Source: Vibrio sp. Hep-1b-8
GTDB taxonomy: Bacteria; Pseudomonadota; Gammaproteobacteria; Enterobacterales; Vibrionaceae
Length of the DNA: 64,000 bases
Direction of reading: 5' to 3'
NCBI RefSeq assembly: GCF_006124995.1
Contig: NZ_QEWN01000003.1
Coordinates: 1-64,000 of the forward strand
Shown: positions 35,450-44,881 of the stretch, piece by piece
Position numbering within the stretch: position 1 is the stretch's first letter
Layout of the letters: every line of letters starts with the position of its first letter
Program-made: the position numbers and the translations under genes
Notes under the pieces: model-generated
The model's database searches: none
The model's input: only the letters and a program-made list of their open reading frames with translations
Told to the model about the DNA's origin: nothing

Positions 35450-35962
35450 TTAATAATACTCCATTTCGGCTAATCTGCGACACACTTTTTCAGTCGTCAG
35501 GTTAGAAATATCCCGTTTTTCACTCAGAGCCTGACGAATATCTGTACTTCTTACTTGGACGGTTTCTGGGCAACTCAGTAACGACCAACGAGTTACTATC
35601 TCTTGCGCATTATAGAATTTGGCGAAGTTGAACAGGTTATCAGGCCCCATAACAAAGGTCAGTTGACTGTCCGGATACTGAGCTTGCAGCGCTTCAAGTA
35701 CAGCGAAGGTCGTAACACTGGCATCCGGTTTATATAATGTTTCTTCGATTGTCGAACACTCAACGTTAGAGACCAACAAATCCTCTATAAATAAACCCAC
35801 CAGCTCACATCTGACTGAATAATCCAGCATCTGTTTTCCCCAAGCATGAGCAATACTTGGCAACAGCAAAACCTTGTCAAAGTGGCCTAATGACTCAATA
35901 ACACTTTTGTGCCCTAAACTAGGCGGATTAAAAGCACTTCCAAATACTGCAATTTTGCTCAT
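35450..35962 (-). CDS. Nicotinate-nucleotide adenylyltransferase-like protein (NadD-like)
   Basis: A 170-residue nucleotidyltransferase with the GSAFNPPSLGH motif, matching the GxFxPxHxGH fingerprint of NMN/NaMN adenylyltransferases but with Ser in place of the first His, and the C-terminal VRSTDIRQAL (ISSTxIR). ATG at 35962 is placed at the beginning of the first strand (MSKIAVFGS); the open frame reaches 36034. It is shorter than E. coli NadD (213). Divergence from nadE suggests a role in NAD synthesis or salvage as a second enzyme. Confidence 0.82.
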   Translation of the reverse strand: MSKIAVFGSAFNPPSLGHKSVIESLGHFDKVLLLPSIAHAWGKQMLDYSVRCELVGLFIEDLLVSNVECSTIEETLYKPDASVTTFAVLEALQAQYPDSQLTFVMGPDNLFNFAKFYNAQEIVTRWSLLSCPETVQVRSTDIRQALSEKRDISNLTTEKVCRRLAEMEYY

Positions 35963-36148
35963 TTTGTTCTTCACTCTGTGGCGAAAACTGTGATCACAGT
36001 TTTCTAATTCTTTGATTGAGGTATGATATAGCAAGGTGACTTTAACACGTCCACTTCAGTTGAGATAAGTCTTGCTGAGATAGACCTGTTAAGGCTATCA
36101 GGATTACCACAAAATTTTAAACTACATTGCTTGCAGGAAGGAAACATA

Positions 36149-36976
36149 ATGGAACAGTTGATTCGCGATGAAATGCGCGTTCTGCCGTCAATCGACCCTC
36201 ACTTTGAAATCAACCGCCGCGTCGACTTTATCAAAAAAAAGCTCCAAGAAGCGGGTTGTAAATCCCTCGTTCTTGGCATTAGTGGTGGCGTAGACTCCAC
36301 GACTTGCGGTCGTCTAGCTCAGATCGCTGTTGACCAGCTTAACGAAGAATCCAACGGTGGCTATCAGTTTATCGCCGTTCGCTTACCTTACGGCGAGCAA
36401 AAAGATGAAGACGAAGCTCAGTTAGCTCTCCAGTTTATCCAACCGACACATTCTGTTTCAGTCAATATCAAATCAGGTGTTGACGGATTACACGCTGCAA
36501 GCCACACCGCACTTGAAGGCACTGGGCTTCTACCGCAAGACAAAGCAAAAATTGACTTTGTCAAAGGGAATGTCAAGGCTCGCGCTCGCATGGTGGCACA
36601 ATACGAAATCGCAGGTTACGTCGGTGGCTTGGTTATCGGCACGGATCACTCAGCAGAAAACATCACCGGTTTCTACACTAAGTTTGGCGATGGCGCATGT
36701 GATATGGCTCCGCTATTCGGCCTAAGCAAGCGTCAAGTTCGAGAAGTCGCTGAGACACTGGGTGCCCCTGAACTTCTAGTGAAAAAAGTTCCAACGGCAG
36801 ACTTGGAAGAACTTGCGCCTCAAAAAGCTGACGAAGATGCTTTAAACCTAACTTACGATCAAATCGATGATTTCCTCGAAGGAAAGCCTGTCTCTCCAGA
36901 GGTGACTGAGCGTCTAATTCATATTTACACGGTAACTCAGCATAAGCGCCAACCAATCCCGACTATCTACGATTAA
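36149..36976 (+). CDS. nadE: NH3-dependent NAD+ synthetase
   Basis: A 275-residue ammonia-dependent enzyme that amidates nicotinate adenine dinucleotide to NAD+. It has the PP-loop [14 protein letters not shown] near 46-59, the dimer helices, [19 protein letters not shown] and [10 protein letters not shown]. There is no glutaminase domain. AGGAAGGAA precedes the ATG at 36149; the frame starting at 36131 is not needed. Divergent from the NadD-like gene. Confidence 0.95.
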   Translation: MEQLIRDEMRVLPSIDPHFEINRRVDFIKKKLQEAGCKSLVLGISGGVDSTTCGRLAQIAVDQLNEESNGGYQFIAVRLPYGEQKDEDEAQLALQFIQPTHSVSVNIKSGVDGLHAASHTALEGTGLLPQDKAKIDFVKGNVKARARMVAQYEIAGYVGGLVIGTDHSAENITGFYTKFGDGACDMAPLFGLSKRQVREVAETLGAPELLVKKVPTADLEELAPQKADEDALNLTYDQIDDFLEGKPVSPEVTERLIHIYTVTQHKRQPIPTIYD

Positions 36977-36985
36977 ACATCACCT

Positions 36986-37011
36986 AAGCCCTTATCCTCT
37001 GGTAAGGGCTT
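36986..37011 (+). terminator. Rho-independent terminator of nadE
   Basis: AAGCCCTTATCC pairs with GGTAAGGGCTT around a three-base loop, followed by TTGTTATT. Confidence 0.82.
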
Positions 37012-37235
37012 TTGTTATTCATGACCGCAAACAAAATTAGGAAGCAACATTTGTTGCTATCAACGCTAGCCTAAGCCGTCACACTCTAACCAAATATTGA
37101 CCTAGGCCACTAGCAGGAAAGCACGCTTTTCACTACACTAAGGCGGTTAACCTACGGCGCTGAACCCAAGGCGGCTCTCTCGCCCCTCACTTTACTTGTT
37201 TTTTGTATCATCGACGCTAATTAGTGTATAAAAGT

Positions 37236-37784
37236 ATGGAACAGGATAAATTTACCAATATTTATCGATTGCCCACAGCAGTGCAGATCCGCATTGGAAA
37301 ATGGCAACAAACCTTTAATGGCACGTCAGATATTGTCATGCACCAAGCAATCGAAGTGCGGAACAAGCAGTACCGTAAACCTGATTTTTCCCCAACGGGC
37401 TGGAGCGTTCAATTATTCGACAATAATGATATTTCAGTGACGCATCACGGGAAATATATTCAAACGGCGATGCGTACCATGCTGGATAGAAAGGTGTCCT
37501 ACAAACGAGTTTATCTGTCTCGTGTTCCTTTAGAGCAGGCAGAACCTGGTATCATCGCGTTCAAGCAAGAGTGGATTTCAAAACACAACCGCGTCGCACG
37601 AAAGTACAATCAAATAAAGAAAAAGCAATTTCTTCGCTTTGCAATGGAAGAGGTAGAAACGCTTTATCCCTCAATCCCTAAAGGTGAGTTTGATGTCCAG
37701 CTATGGAATAAACTGGTCGTTTCTGAAATTGGCCCTGCGAAGAAGTTTGATAACCCCTATTTTGTCAAGAAAGCAAAAGTATAA
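37236..37784 (+). CDS. Protein of unknown function
   Basis: A 182-residue basic soluble protein with several Lys/Arg-rich stretches (KYNQIKKKQFLRFAME) and no recognisable domain. ATG at 37236 is used; a GTG four codons earlier is also possible. The aromatic and basic composition would fit a nucleic-acid-binding or small phage-like protein, but nothing more can be said. Confidence 0.7.
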   Translation: MEQDKFTNIYRLPTAVQIRIGKWQQTFNGTSDIVMHQAIEVRNKQYRKPDFSPTGWSVQLFDNNDISVTHHGKYIQTAMRTMLDRKVSYKRVYLSRVPLEQAEPGIIAFKQEWISKHNRVARKYNQIKKKQFLRFAMEEVETLYPSIPKGEFDVQLWNKLVVSEIGPAKKFDNPYFVKKAKV

Positions 37785-37790
37785 GCAGTA

Positions 37791-37811
37791 AGGGCATCAT
37801 TCAGGTGCCCT
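37791..37811. terminator. Bidirectional terminator
   Basis: AGGGCA pairs with TGCCCT around a nine-base loop, followed by TTTT; it lies between convergent genes. Confidence 0.75.
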
Positions 37812-37829
37812 TTTTACTTTTTCTCGTAG

Positions 37830-38588
37830 CTAGTATTTATCAACAATATCTTGATATTGACTACGTCCAGCCGCATCCTTCTCCTTGAGCATGTCGAGCC
37901 CTTTTTGCAATTTTTCGACGATCGCGTCGTCTGTGTCTCGGTTAATTGCGAAATAGACTTCACCTTCACTCACGACATAAACAGGTTCAAACAGATCTGG
38001 GTCAACTTTGGCTTGCCTTGTCCACCAATACGCCGCTCGCTCAGCATAGACAAACAGATCGATGCGCTTTTTCATCAACTGTTCCGCCAACACAGTGACG
38101 TAGGAAGCTTCTTGCATTGAGTTGCGAGGAATACCAAGTGAAAGCAGGCTCTGTTCTCCGATATCATCACGAATGACACCAATTCGGTAATTGGCCATAT
38201 CCATAGGCGAATTAATCTTTATATTTGAATCTTTGCGCGCTAGCACCACAACTTTGATATCAAGAATTGGCCCAACCCACTTAAAAAGATTCTCTCGATG
38301 TTCAGAGCGCGTGGTTGAGAAAAGGATTGAGTCTTTGTTCGTTAAAACCGTCCGATAAGAGCGCGCCCAAGGTTGTAGCGTCACCTGACTAAGTTCTATC
38401 GGCTCTCCAACCAGTTCGCTTGCGGCCAAAAGAATGTCGATCGAATAACCCGTTACCTGGCCGTCTTTTATGAAATTTGCTGGCGGGTAGGATTCGGTAT
38501 AGAAAGATATTTCACGTAGATCGTCTTCAGCGAAACTCACACTAAAGAACACAAAATACGCGAAAATAACGCACACCAGTCGTCGCAT
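37830..38588 (-). CDS. Periplasmic substrate-binding protein, family 3 (amino-acid type)
   Basis: A 252-residue exported protein: signal peptide (MRRLVCVIFAYFVFFSVSFA), then a bilobed SBP_bac_3 fold starting ISFYTESYPPANFIKDG and GYSIDILLAASELVG. There are no transporter genes beside it, so it may be one of the stand-alone Vibrio proteins of this type that bind amino acids or act with a sensor. It is similar in design to the protein at 61.8 kb. Confidence 0.85.
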   Translation of the reverse strand: MRRLVCVIFAYFVFFSVSFAEDDLREISFYTESYPPANFIKDGQVTGYSIDILLAASELVGEPIELSQVTLQPWARSYRTVLTNKDSILFSTTRSEHRENLFKWVGPILDIKVVVLARKDSNIKINSPMDMANYRIGVIRDDIGEQSLLSLGIPRNSMQEASYVTVLAEQLMKKRIDLFVYAERAAYWWTRQAKVDPDLFEPVYVVSEGEVYFAINRDTDDAIVEKLQKGLDMLKEKDAAGRSQYQDIVDKY

Positions 38589-38665
38589 TGTGAATGCTCC
38601 CTATCTTGCCCTTACTAACCTTAAAGTTAGTTTACAGCAGAGCAGTTCTAAAGGGAGAAGGTAAA

Positions 38666-38800
38666 TTATATTAGCCCATTTCGGCTAAGACCCCTTTTGA
38701 CGCTAGTACACATCTTGCCAAAACGACGAACCTCATCGAACTGAGGTGTCACTCCGCGCCTGAGCGCAGATTCCCAATAAGTCAGCTCAGAATCAACCAT
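38666..38800 (-). CDS. Possible 44-residue protein or gene fragment
   Basis: A frame starting MVDSELTYWESALRRGVTPQ ends after SRNGLI. It is open upstream to about 38830 (GIGCPKKLLE). The composition is coding-like, with DEVRRFGKMCTSVKRGL resembling the end of a larger protein. No start with a good ribosome site is visible. It could be the 3' end of a deleted gene. Confidence 0.4.
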   Translation of the reverse strand: MVDSELTYWESALRRGVTPQFDEVRRFGKMCTSVKRGLSRNGLI

Positions 38801-38852
38801 TTCCAATAATTTCTTGGGACAACCAATACCTACAAAGTGTCAGTAAAACAAA

Positions 38853-38884
38853 AAAACCTACCAACTCCGAAAGTTGATAGGTTT
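38853..38884. terminator. Terminator downstream of the GATase gene
   Basis: An imperfect stem (AAACCTACCAACT with AGTTGATAGGTTT) flanked by A- and T-runs lies 24 bases past the end of the minus-strand operon. Confidence 0.82.
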
Positions 38885-38908
38885 TTAGGTTACGACTAAG
38901 ACGTAAAG

Positions 38909-39649
38909 TTATAGCACTTTATGCAGCTTATGAGTCCGCTCTGCTTGCTCCGCCATGGTTAGGAACGAATCAATCCAGTGGAGAATCAGTGCCGAATCTT
39001 GTGGTTGTTCCAGTTGACGCAAAGCTTCATCAGCCTTTTTAGTACCAATGATTTCGCGACGCTTTTCAACCAGCTTGCCAGTGAACTCATTACTAAACTC
39101 AGGGTGCCCTTGCACAGTAAAAATGTGGTTGTCTTTCACCAGCATAAAATTAGGACAAAAATCATTACCTGCGATAACCTTAACACCTTTAGGAACTATC
39201 ACCACTTGGTCCTGATGACTGACCAGCATACGCACGCTATCCATGGATAGGTTCATCCACTTCTTCTGCGCGTTTACATTGACAGGGTAACTACCCAGTC
39301 CCCAGCCTTTTTCAGACTTCATCACTGTGCCACCGAGTGCTCTAGCAATAACCTGATGACCAAAACAGATACCGACTAATGGTCGACGAACAGCCTCACA
39401 CCGTCGAATCCACTCCATGAGACCAAGGATCCAAGCATCGTCATCATAAGCATTGTGAACACTACCTGTAATGATAAAACCGTGGCATTCGTCAAGGCAC
39501 GGCAGCCCCCCCTGAGTTGCATCAAAATCAACAAACTCAAACTGATTGTTCACTTCATGGAGAGAAGCGGCAATCATATCGAAGTACTGACCGTAGAGGT
39601 CTGACAACGGTGGGGCTACGTGCCCACAAGTAATGATTCCTATCTTCAT
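38909..39649 (-). CDS. Class I glutamine amidotransferase-like protein
   Basis: A 246-residue protein with the GATase1 triad: Cys in GICFGHQVIARALGG, His and Glu in VQGHPEFS. It resembles the stand-alone GMP-synthase-like GATases. It follows mmsA by seven bases, so it belongs to the aminotransferase-mmsA-GATase transcript. In the Puu pathway gamma-glutamyl-GABA hydrolase (PuuD) is a peptidase C26 member of the same superfamily; this protein is closer to the GMP-synthase-like branch, so a hydrolase role on gamma-glutamyl compounds is only an inference from position. Confidence 0.85.
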   Translation of the reverse strand: MKIGIITCGHVAPPLSDLYGQYFDMIAASLHEVNNQFEFVDFDATQGGLPCLDECHGFIITGSVHNAYDDDAWILGLMEWIRRCEAVRRPLVGICFGHQVIARALGGTVMKSEKGWGLGSYPVNVNAQKKWMNLSMDSVRMLVSHQDQVVIVPKGVKVIAGNDFCPNFMLVKDNHIFTVQGHPEFSNEFTGKLVEKRREIIGTKKADEALRQLEQPQDSALILHWIDSFLTMAEQAERTHKLHKVL

Positions 39650-39656
39650 TGTTCAC

Positions 39657-41153
39657 CTATTTCATGGTTGGCATAACAAATTCACTATCCCTTTGACCTC
39701 TAGGCCAACGTGCTGTCACAGTCTTCATACGTGTGTAGAAACGTACGCCATCATTGCCGTGAACGTTGAGTGGTCCAAAGATTGAACGCTTCCAGCCACC
39801 AAAACTATGGAACGCCATTGGCACTGGAATTGGAACATTTACACCTACCATGCCAATTTCAATCTGTTCTGTAAAGTTTCTCGCCGTATCGCCATCACGA
39901 GTAAAGATCGCTGTCCCGTTTCCAAACTCATGTTGGTTAATCATATTAACGGCATGCTGGTAATCATCGGCTCGCACTACTGAAAGAACGGGACCAAAGA
40001 TCTCTTCTTTATAGATGGTCATGTCTTCCGTCACGTTGTCAAATAGCGTACCACCGACGAAGTAACCAGGAGAACCGGCATCAAAGTTACGCCCATCAAC
40101 AACCAGTGTCGCGCCTTGATCTACACCTGACTGAATGTAGTCAACCACTTTATTTTTGTGTGGCTCACTGACCAAAGGACCCATTTCATTTTCAGGTGTT
40201 ACACCAATACCTGGGCCAACGCGTAGCGCCTCAACCTTCTGTTTAAGTTTTTCGACTAAGCGATCTGCAACCTCATCACCCACCGCTACGGCAACCGAAA
40301 TTGCCATACAACGTTCACCTGCCGCACCATATGCCGCGCCCATAATCGCGTTTACAGCCTGATCTAAATCAGCATCTGGCATCACAACTAAGTGGTTTTT
40401 CGCGCCACCTAGCGCCTGAACGCGTTTACCATTTGCACTACCTTTTGCATAAATCGCTTCAGCAATCGGCGTTGAACCGACAAAACTCACCGCTGCAACA
40501 TCAGGTGATTCAAGTAGCGCATCAACGACTTCTTTGTCGCCTTGGACAACATTAAATACACCGTCTGGTAGACCTGCCTGTTTGAGAAGATCCGCCAACA
40601 CCATTGCTGCACTCGGATCTTTTTCTGACGGTTTTAAGATAAAGCTGTTACCGCAAGCCAACGCGACCGGAATCATCCAAAGCGGAACCATAACTGGGAA
40701 ATTAAAAGGGGTGATACCAACACAAACACCCACTGGCTGCATCATTGAATAACTGTCAATTTCACGACCAACATTAAGTGAGTGTTCACCTTTCAACAGG
40801 TGCGGAATACCACATGAGAACTCAACAACTTCGAGACCTCGAGTCAGTTCACCCAGTGCATCGCTGTGCACTTTTCCATGTTCTTGCGTGATCAAGGTCG
40901 CCAAGCTATCTGCGTTGTCTTCTAATAGCTGCTTAAACTTAAACATCACTCGCGCACGCTGGAGTGGCGGTGTCGCTTGCCATTCAACCTGTGCCTTTTT
41001 CGCTATTTGAACCACCTCTTCAGCTTCTTGGGCTGTAGATAGCTGCACTTGACCACGTCGCTCTCCCGTCGCCGGATTAAAAAGATCCGCGCTACGAGTG
41101 CTTTTACTTTCAACTACCGATCCATTTATAAAGTTTGAAACTAAAATCGACAT
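39657..41153 (-). CDS. mmsA: CoA-acylating methylmalonate/malonate-semialdehyde dehydrogenase
   Basis: A 498-residue ALDH. It oxidises (methyl)malonate semialdehyde to propionyl- or acetyl-CoA with NAD+ and CoA. Diagnostic wording is GVCVGITPFNFPVMVPLW, SFVGSTPIAEAIY and the catalytic Cys in GAAGERCMAISVAV. With the upstream omega-aminotransferase it would degrade beta-alanine via malonate semialdehyde, which is the likely local role; valine or inositol breakdown are the alternatives. It follows that gene by two bases. Confidence 0.92.
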   Translation of the reverse strand: MSILVSNFINGSVVESKSTRSADLFNPATGERRGQVQLSTAQEAEEVVQIAKKAQVEWQATPPLQRARVMFKFKQLLEDNADSLATLITQEHGKVHSDALGELTRGLEVVEFSCGIPHLLKGEHSLNVGREIDSYSMMQPVGVCVGITPFNFPVMVPLWMIPVALACGNSFILKPSEKDPSAAMVLADLLKQAGLPDGVFNVVQGDKEVVDALLESPDVAAVSFVGSTPIAEAIYAKGSANGKRVQALGGAKNHLVVMPDADLDQAVNAIMGAAYGAAGERCMAISVAVAVGDEVADRLVEKLKQKVEALRVGPGIGVTPENEMGPLVSEPHKNKVVDYIQSGVDQGATLVVDGRNFDAGSPGYFVGGTLFDNVTEDMTIYKEEIFGPVLSVVRADDYQHAVNMINQHEFGNGTAIFTRDGDTARNFTEQIEIGMVGVNVPIPVPMAFHSFGGWKRSIFGPLNVHGNDGVRFYTRMKTVTARWPRGQRDSEFVMPTMK

Positions 41154-41155
41154 AA

Positions 41156-42487
41156 TTATTCCTTGTATTCAATCGTGCTCAGCACATCACTTAAGATATT
41201 AAACAGTTCATCAATATGGTGTTTCTCGATAATCAGTGGTGGCGACAGGGCAATGATATCCCCTGTGACACGAATCAACGCACCCTTCTCGTAACACGCT
41301 TGGAAAACTTGGAACGCTCGCGAACCCGGCTTTCCGGCAATGCTCGATAACTCAATACCAGCAACCAATCCATAGTTTCTCAGGTCAATAACATGCGGTA
41401 GCCCTTTTAGGCTATGCACTGCATCTTCCCAGTATTGGGAAAGTTCTGAAGCGCGAGTATATAAACTCTCTTGACGATAGATATTAAGCGTCGCTAATCC
41501 CGCTGCGGCAGCCACTGGATGACCTGAATAGGTGTAACCGTGGAACAACTCTATCGCCTGACTCTCTGGGCTTACCATCGCATCGTAGATTTCATCACGA
41601 ACAAATACTGCGCCCATAGGAATTGCACCATTGGTTAATCCCTTAGCACTGGTGATGATATCTGGAATCACATCGAATTCTTGTGCAGCAAATGGACTAC
41701 CAAGGCGACCAAAGCCAGTAATTACCTCATCAAAAATGAGTAAGATACCGTGCTGGGTACAGATCTCTCTTAGCTTTTTCAAATAGCCTTTTGGCGGCAA
41801 GATAACCCCAGTGGAGCCTGCGATTGGTTCTACGATCACAGCGGCGATATTGCTCGCATCGTGAAGCGTGACAATATTTTGCAAGCTTTCTGCCCAACCC
41901 GGATCATATTCTGGCAGACCACGGCTAAACCCACTGTGTTCAATACTGAGTGTATGAGGAAGATGGTCTACGCCAGTCAGAAGGCTACCGAAGGTTTTGC
42001 GGTTATTGACGATTCCCCCCACGGAAATACCACCAAATCCTACCCCGTGATAGCCTCGTTCACGTCCAATCAGTCGCGTTCGCGTCCCTTGACCAATTGT
42101 ACGTTGGTATGCCAAAGCTATTTTCAATGCGGTATCGACGGATTCCGAGCCTGAGTTAGTAAAAAAGACTTTGCTCAGCCCCGCTGGCGCTATCTCCGCA
42201 AGCTCTTCAGCAAACTGAAATGGCAACGGGTGGCCCATCTGAAATGTCGGCGCAAAATCTAGGTTGTGGATTTGCTGACTCACGGCTTCGCTGATCTCTC
42301 TGCGTCCATGTCCTGCATTACAACACCATAGCCCTGCTGTACCGTCGAGCACTTTGCGGTTGTCGTCTGTGCGGTAGTACATCCCCTCAGCTGACACCAT
42401 CATCCGTGGTGATTGTTTAAACTGCGAGTTGGCGGTAAACGGCATCCAAAATGCGTCTAAGTTGTGTGTTTTTGCGAGATCCTGCAT
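41156..42487 (-). CDS. Class III omega-amino acid:pyruvate aminotransferase
   Basis: A 443-residue PLP enzyme. It has the family GTAGLWCCNAGHG, FFTNSGSESVDTA, the IFDEVITGFGRLG strand and the PLP Lys in TSAKGLTNGAIPMGA. Close relatives act on beta-alanine and pyruvate, yielding malonate semialdehyde for the next gene, mmsA. ATG at 42487 is chosen since GAGGAA lies six bases before it. It is divergent from the XRE-cupin/puuC operon. Confidence 0.9.
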   Translation of the reverse strand: MQDLAKTHNLDAFWMPFTANSQFKQSPRMMVSAEGMYYRTDDNRKVLDGTAGLWCCNAGHGRREISEAVSQQIHNLDFAPTFQMGHPLPFQFAEELAEIAPAGLSKVFFTNSGSESVDTALKIALAYQRTIGQGTRTRLIGRERGYHGVGFGGISVGGIVNNRKTFGSLLTGVDHLPHTLSIEHSGFSRGLPEYDPGWAESLQNIVTLHDASNIAAVIVEPIAGSTGVILPPKGYLKKLREICTQHGILLIFDEVITGFGRLGSPFAAQEFDVIPDIITSAKGLTNGAIPMGAVFVRDEIYDAMVSPESQAIELFHGYTYSGHPVAAAAGLATLNIYRQESLYTRASELSQYWEDAVHSLKGLPHVIDLRNYGLVAGIELSSIAGKPGSRAFQVFQACYEKGALIRVTGDIIALSPPLIIEKHHIDELFNILSDVLSTIEYKE

Positions 42488-42731
42488 GTGCATTTCCTCA
42501 ATCAATGACTAAGAGTTTGTTGTCTGTGATATCGATCAAGGCGTTTTTTTTAATAAACGCCTAACCATAATGTTAAAACCATGTTATAAAATACTTAACA
42601 AAAACGACTATAGCTTGGAAATTTACGCCATGCAATGTTTAAATTTTAAACGTTACGGGTTAAATATGATGAAATAAACATCAAAGCGTGTTTAATTTAA
42701 TAATCACAGATGTTTTAGGAGGATTCATATC

Positions 42732-43280
42732 ATGGATACAGAAATCGGCACTCGATTTAGAGCTTTACGCGAGAAAGCCGGATTATCTCAACGCGAGTTG
42801 GCAAAGCGTGCTGGAGTAACAAATGGCTTCATCTCTCAAATAGAGAGTAACGCGGTCAGCCCATCCGTCGCCTCTTTGAGCAAGTTACTGAGTAAGATAC
42901 CAACCTCTATGGCGGAGTTTTTCGCTATAGACGATCCACAACCTGAACAGTTTTACACTCGCAAAGAGGAACAACCAGAAATTGGCCAAGGAGAAATTAG
43001 TTATCGACAAGTCGGACATTTCCACGGTGATCGTCATATAGGTATGCTGAGAGAAACTCTCAAACCGAATGCTGACACCGGTGAGGAAATGCTCACTCAT
43101 GAAGGACAAGAGTGTGGTGTCATCGTTCAGGGTCAACTTGAGCTTACCGTCGATCTCAATACCGTTACCCTCCATGTAGGGGATGGATACTACTTTGATA
43201 GCACCCGTCCTCACCGTTTTAGAAACACGGCTGAAGAAGACTGCGTCATTATTAGCGCGAATTCACCAGCAAGCTTTTAA
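42732..43280 (+). CDS. XRE-cupin regulator (PuuR-like)
   Basis: A 182-residue regulator: HTH at about 6-60 (GLSQRELAKRAGVTNGFISQIE) and a C-terminal cupin (about 108-178, with QECGVIVQGQLELTV and GDGYYFDSTRPHRFRN). PuuR in E. coli represses putrescine genes and releases DNA when putrescine binds the cupin. It is 15 bases before puuC and divergent from the aminotransferase-mmsA operon, so it likely controls both. Confidence 0.9.
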   Translation: MDTEIGTRFRALREKAGLSQRELAKRAGVTNGFISQIESNAVSPSVASLSKLLSKIPTSMAEFFAIDDPQPEQFYTRKEEQPEIGQGEISYRQVGHFHGDRHIGMLRETLKPNADTGEEMLTHEGQECGVIVQGQLELTVDLNTVTLHVGDGYYFDSTRPHRFRNTAEEDCVIISANSPASF

Positions 43281-43295
43281 GGATAAGGCAATAAT

Positions 43296-44783
43296 ATGGA
43301 TACTATGTACTGGCAGAACAAGGCAGAGACGATCAAGTTTTCGACTCAGGCGTTTATCAATGGACAGCTACAAGACGCAAAAAGTGGTGATACATTTGAG
43401 ATCATCAACCCTGCAACCGGCCGTGTTCTCGCCTCTGTGGCACGATGTGATCAACAGGATGTCGACCTCGCCGTCGCAGTTGCACGCCAAACTTTCGAAA
43501 GTCGTGTATGGGCAGGGCTTGCACCAGCGGAAAGAAAGGCCATCCTTTTAAACTATGCTAACGAAATCGACGCTCACCAACAGCAGTTTGCTCTTTTAGA
43601 GTCACTGGACATGGGGAAACCAATTGGTGATGCTATCGGTTACGATGCGCCTGCGACAGCTCGCTGTATTGCATGGAATGCAGAAGCCATTGATAAAATG
43701 TATGACGAAGTTGCCCCTGTAACAGAAGGCGCGCTCGCTCTCGTGACCAGAGAAGCACTTGGTGTCGTCGCTGCTATTGTTCCTTGGAACTTCCCGACAG
43801 TGATGGCCGCATGGAAAATCGGTCCCGCTCTAGCAACGGGCAACTCCGTCATCATTAAGCCTTCAGAGAAATCGCCACTGACGGCGATCTTACTCGCTGA
43901 GCTTGCCAAAAAAGCAGGCATCCCTGATGGCGTGTTACAAGTCTTACCAGGCTTTGGACATGAAGCAGGCCAAGCGCTTGCACTGCACAACGATGTCGAC
44001 TGCATCACCTTTACGGGTTCGACCGCTGTTGGTAAGAAGTTACTTGCATTTGCAGGTCAATCAAACCTTAAACGCGCCTTTATGGAGTGTGGTGGTAAGA
44101 GTCCTCATATTGTCAACCACGATGTTAAGAACCTTGCTAAGGCTGCGGCGACTGCCGTTTCTGCCATTTGTTACAACCAAGGGGAAGTGTGTACTGCTGG
44201 GTCCCGTTTATTGGTTCATTCTTCCATCAAGGATCAATTCATCGAACTGCTGCTCGAAAACGTCAAGAATTGGCAACCAGGCGACCCCCTATCAGAAACG
44301 ACCCGTGTGGGCGCAATTGTCGATGAATCTCAGTTCAAACGTGTTCTAGAGTATGTCGACATCGGTCAACAAGAGGGGGCGAAATTGATCAGTGGTGGTC
44401 AGCCAGTGCGTCAGGAAACGGGGGGCTACTTTATCCAACCAGCGATTTTTACAGAAGTCACTCGTGATATGCGCATTTTCCAAGAAGAAATTTTTGGCCC
44501 CGTTTTGTGTGTCTCGACGTTCGACACGATAGAAGAAGCCATTGAGCTCGCCAACGACAGCGACTACGGTCTCGCAGCCGGTATCTGGACTGCCGATATT
44601 TCAACCGCTGTACGCTGCTCAAGAGCACTTCGTGCGGGTACCGTATTCGTCAACAACTGGGATGGCGGTGATATGACAATGCCATTTGGCGGCTATAAAC
44701 AGAGCGGTAACGGCCGTGACAAATCACTTCATGCACTCGATAAATACACCGAAATGAAGTCGACATGGATAGAGTTGGATTAA
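43296..44783 (+). CDS. puuC: Gamma-glutamyl-gamma-aminobutyraldehyde dehydrogenase
   Basis: A 495-residue NAD(P)+-dependent ALDH that oxidises gamma-glutamyl-aminobutyraldehyde from PuuB. It keeps VPWNFPTVMAAWKIGPALA, FTGSTAVGKKL, the catalytic Glu in MECGGKSPHI and the catalytic Cys in YNQGEVCTAGSRL, and the C-terminal GGYKQSGNGRDKSLHALDKYT typical of PuuC. It is translated right after the XRE-cupin gene and is convergent with the second XRE-cupin. Confidence 0.92.
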   Translation: MDTMYWQNKAETIKFSTQAFINGQLQDAKSGDTFEIINPATGRVLASVARCDQQDVDLAVAVARQTFESRVWAGLAPAERKAILLNYANEIDAHQQQFALLESLDMGKPIGDAIGYDAPATARCIAWNAEAIDKMYDEVAPVTEGALALVTREALGVVAAIVPWNFPTVMAAWKIGPALATGNSVIIKPSEKSPLTAILLAELAKKAGIPDGVLQVLPGFGHEAGQALALHNDVDCITFTGSTAVGKKLLAFAGQSNLKRAFMECGGKSPHIVNHDVKNLAKAAATAVSAICYNQGEVCTAGSRLLVHSSIKDQFIELLLENVKNWQPGDPLSETTRVGAIVDESQFKRVLEYVDIGQQEGAKLISGGQPVRQETGGYFIQPAIFTEVTRDMRIFQEEIFGPVLCVSTFDTIEEAIELANDSDYGLAAGIWTADISTAVRCSRALRAGTVFVNNWDGGDMTMPFGGYKQSGNGRDKSLHALDKYTEMKSTWIELD

Positions 44784-44809
44784 CGCGAGCCGTCTCTAGA
44801 ATGACAAAG

Positions 44810-44840
44810 CCTGTGATACCTTTTTCAAGGGTATCACAGG
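44810..44840. terminator. Hairpin between convergent genes
   Basis: CCTGTGATACCTT pairs with AAGGGTATCACAGG with one extra base. No T-run follows, so it may be a rho-independent signal of limited strength or a transcript-end stabiliser for puuC. Confidence 0.65.
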
Positions 44841-44881
44841 ACAATCATGAGGTTCGGTTGAGTAGAAATATAGAAATGGCT

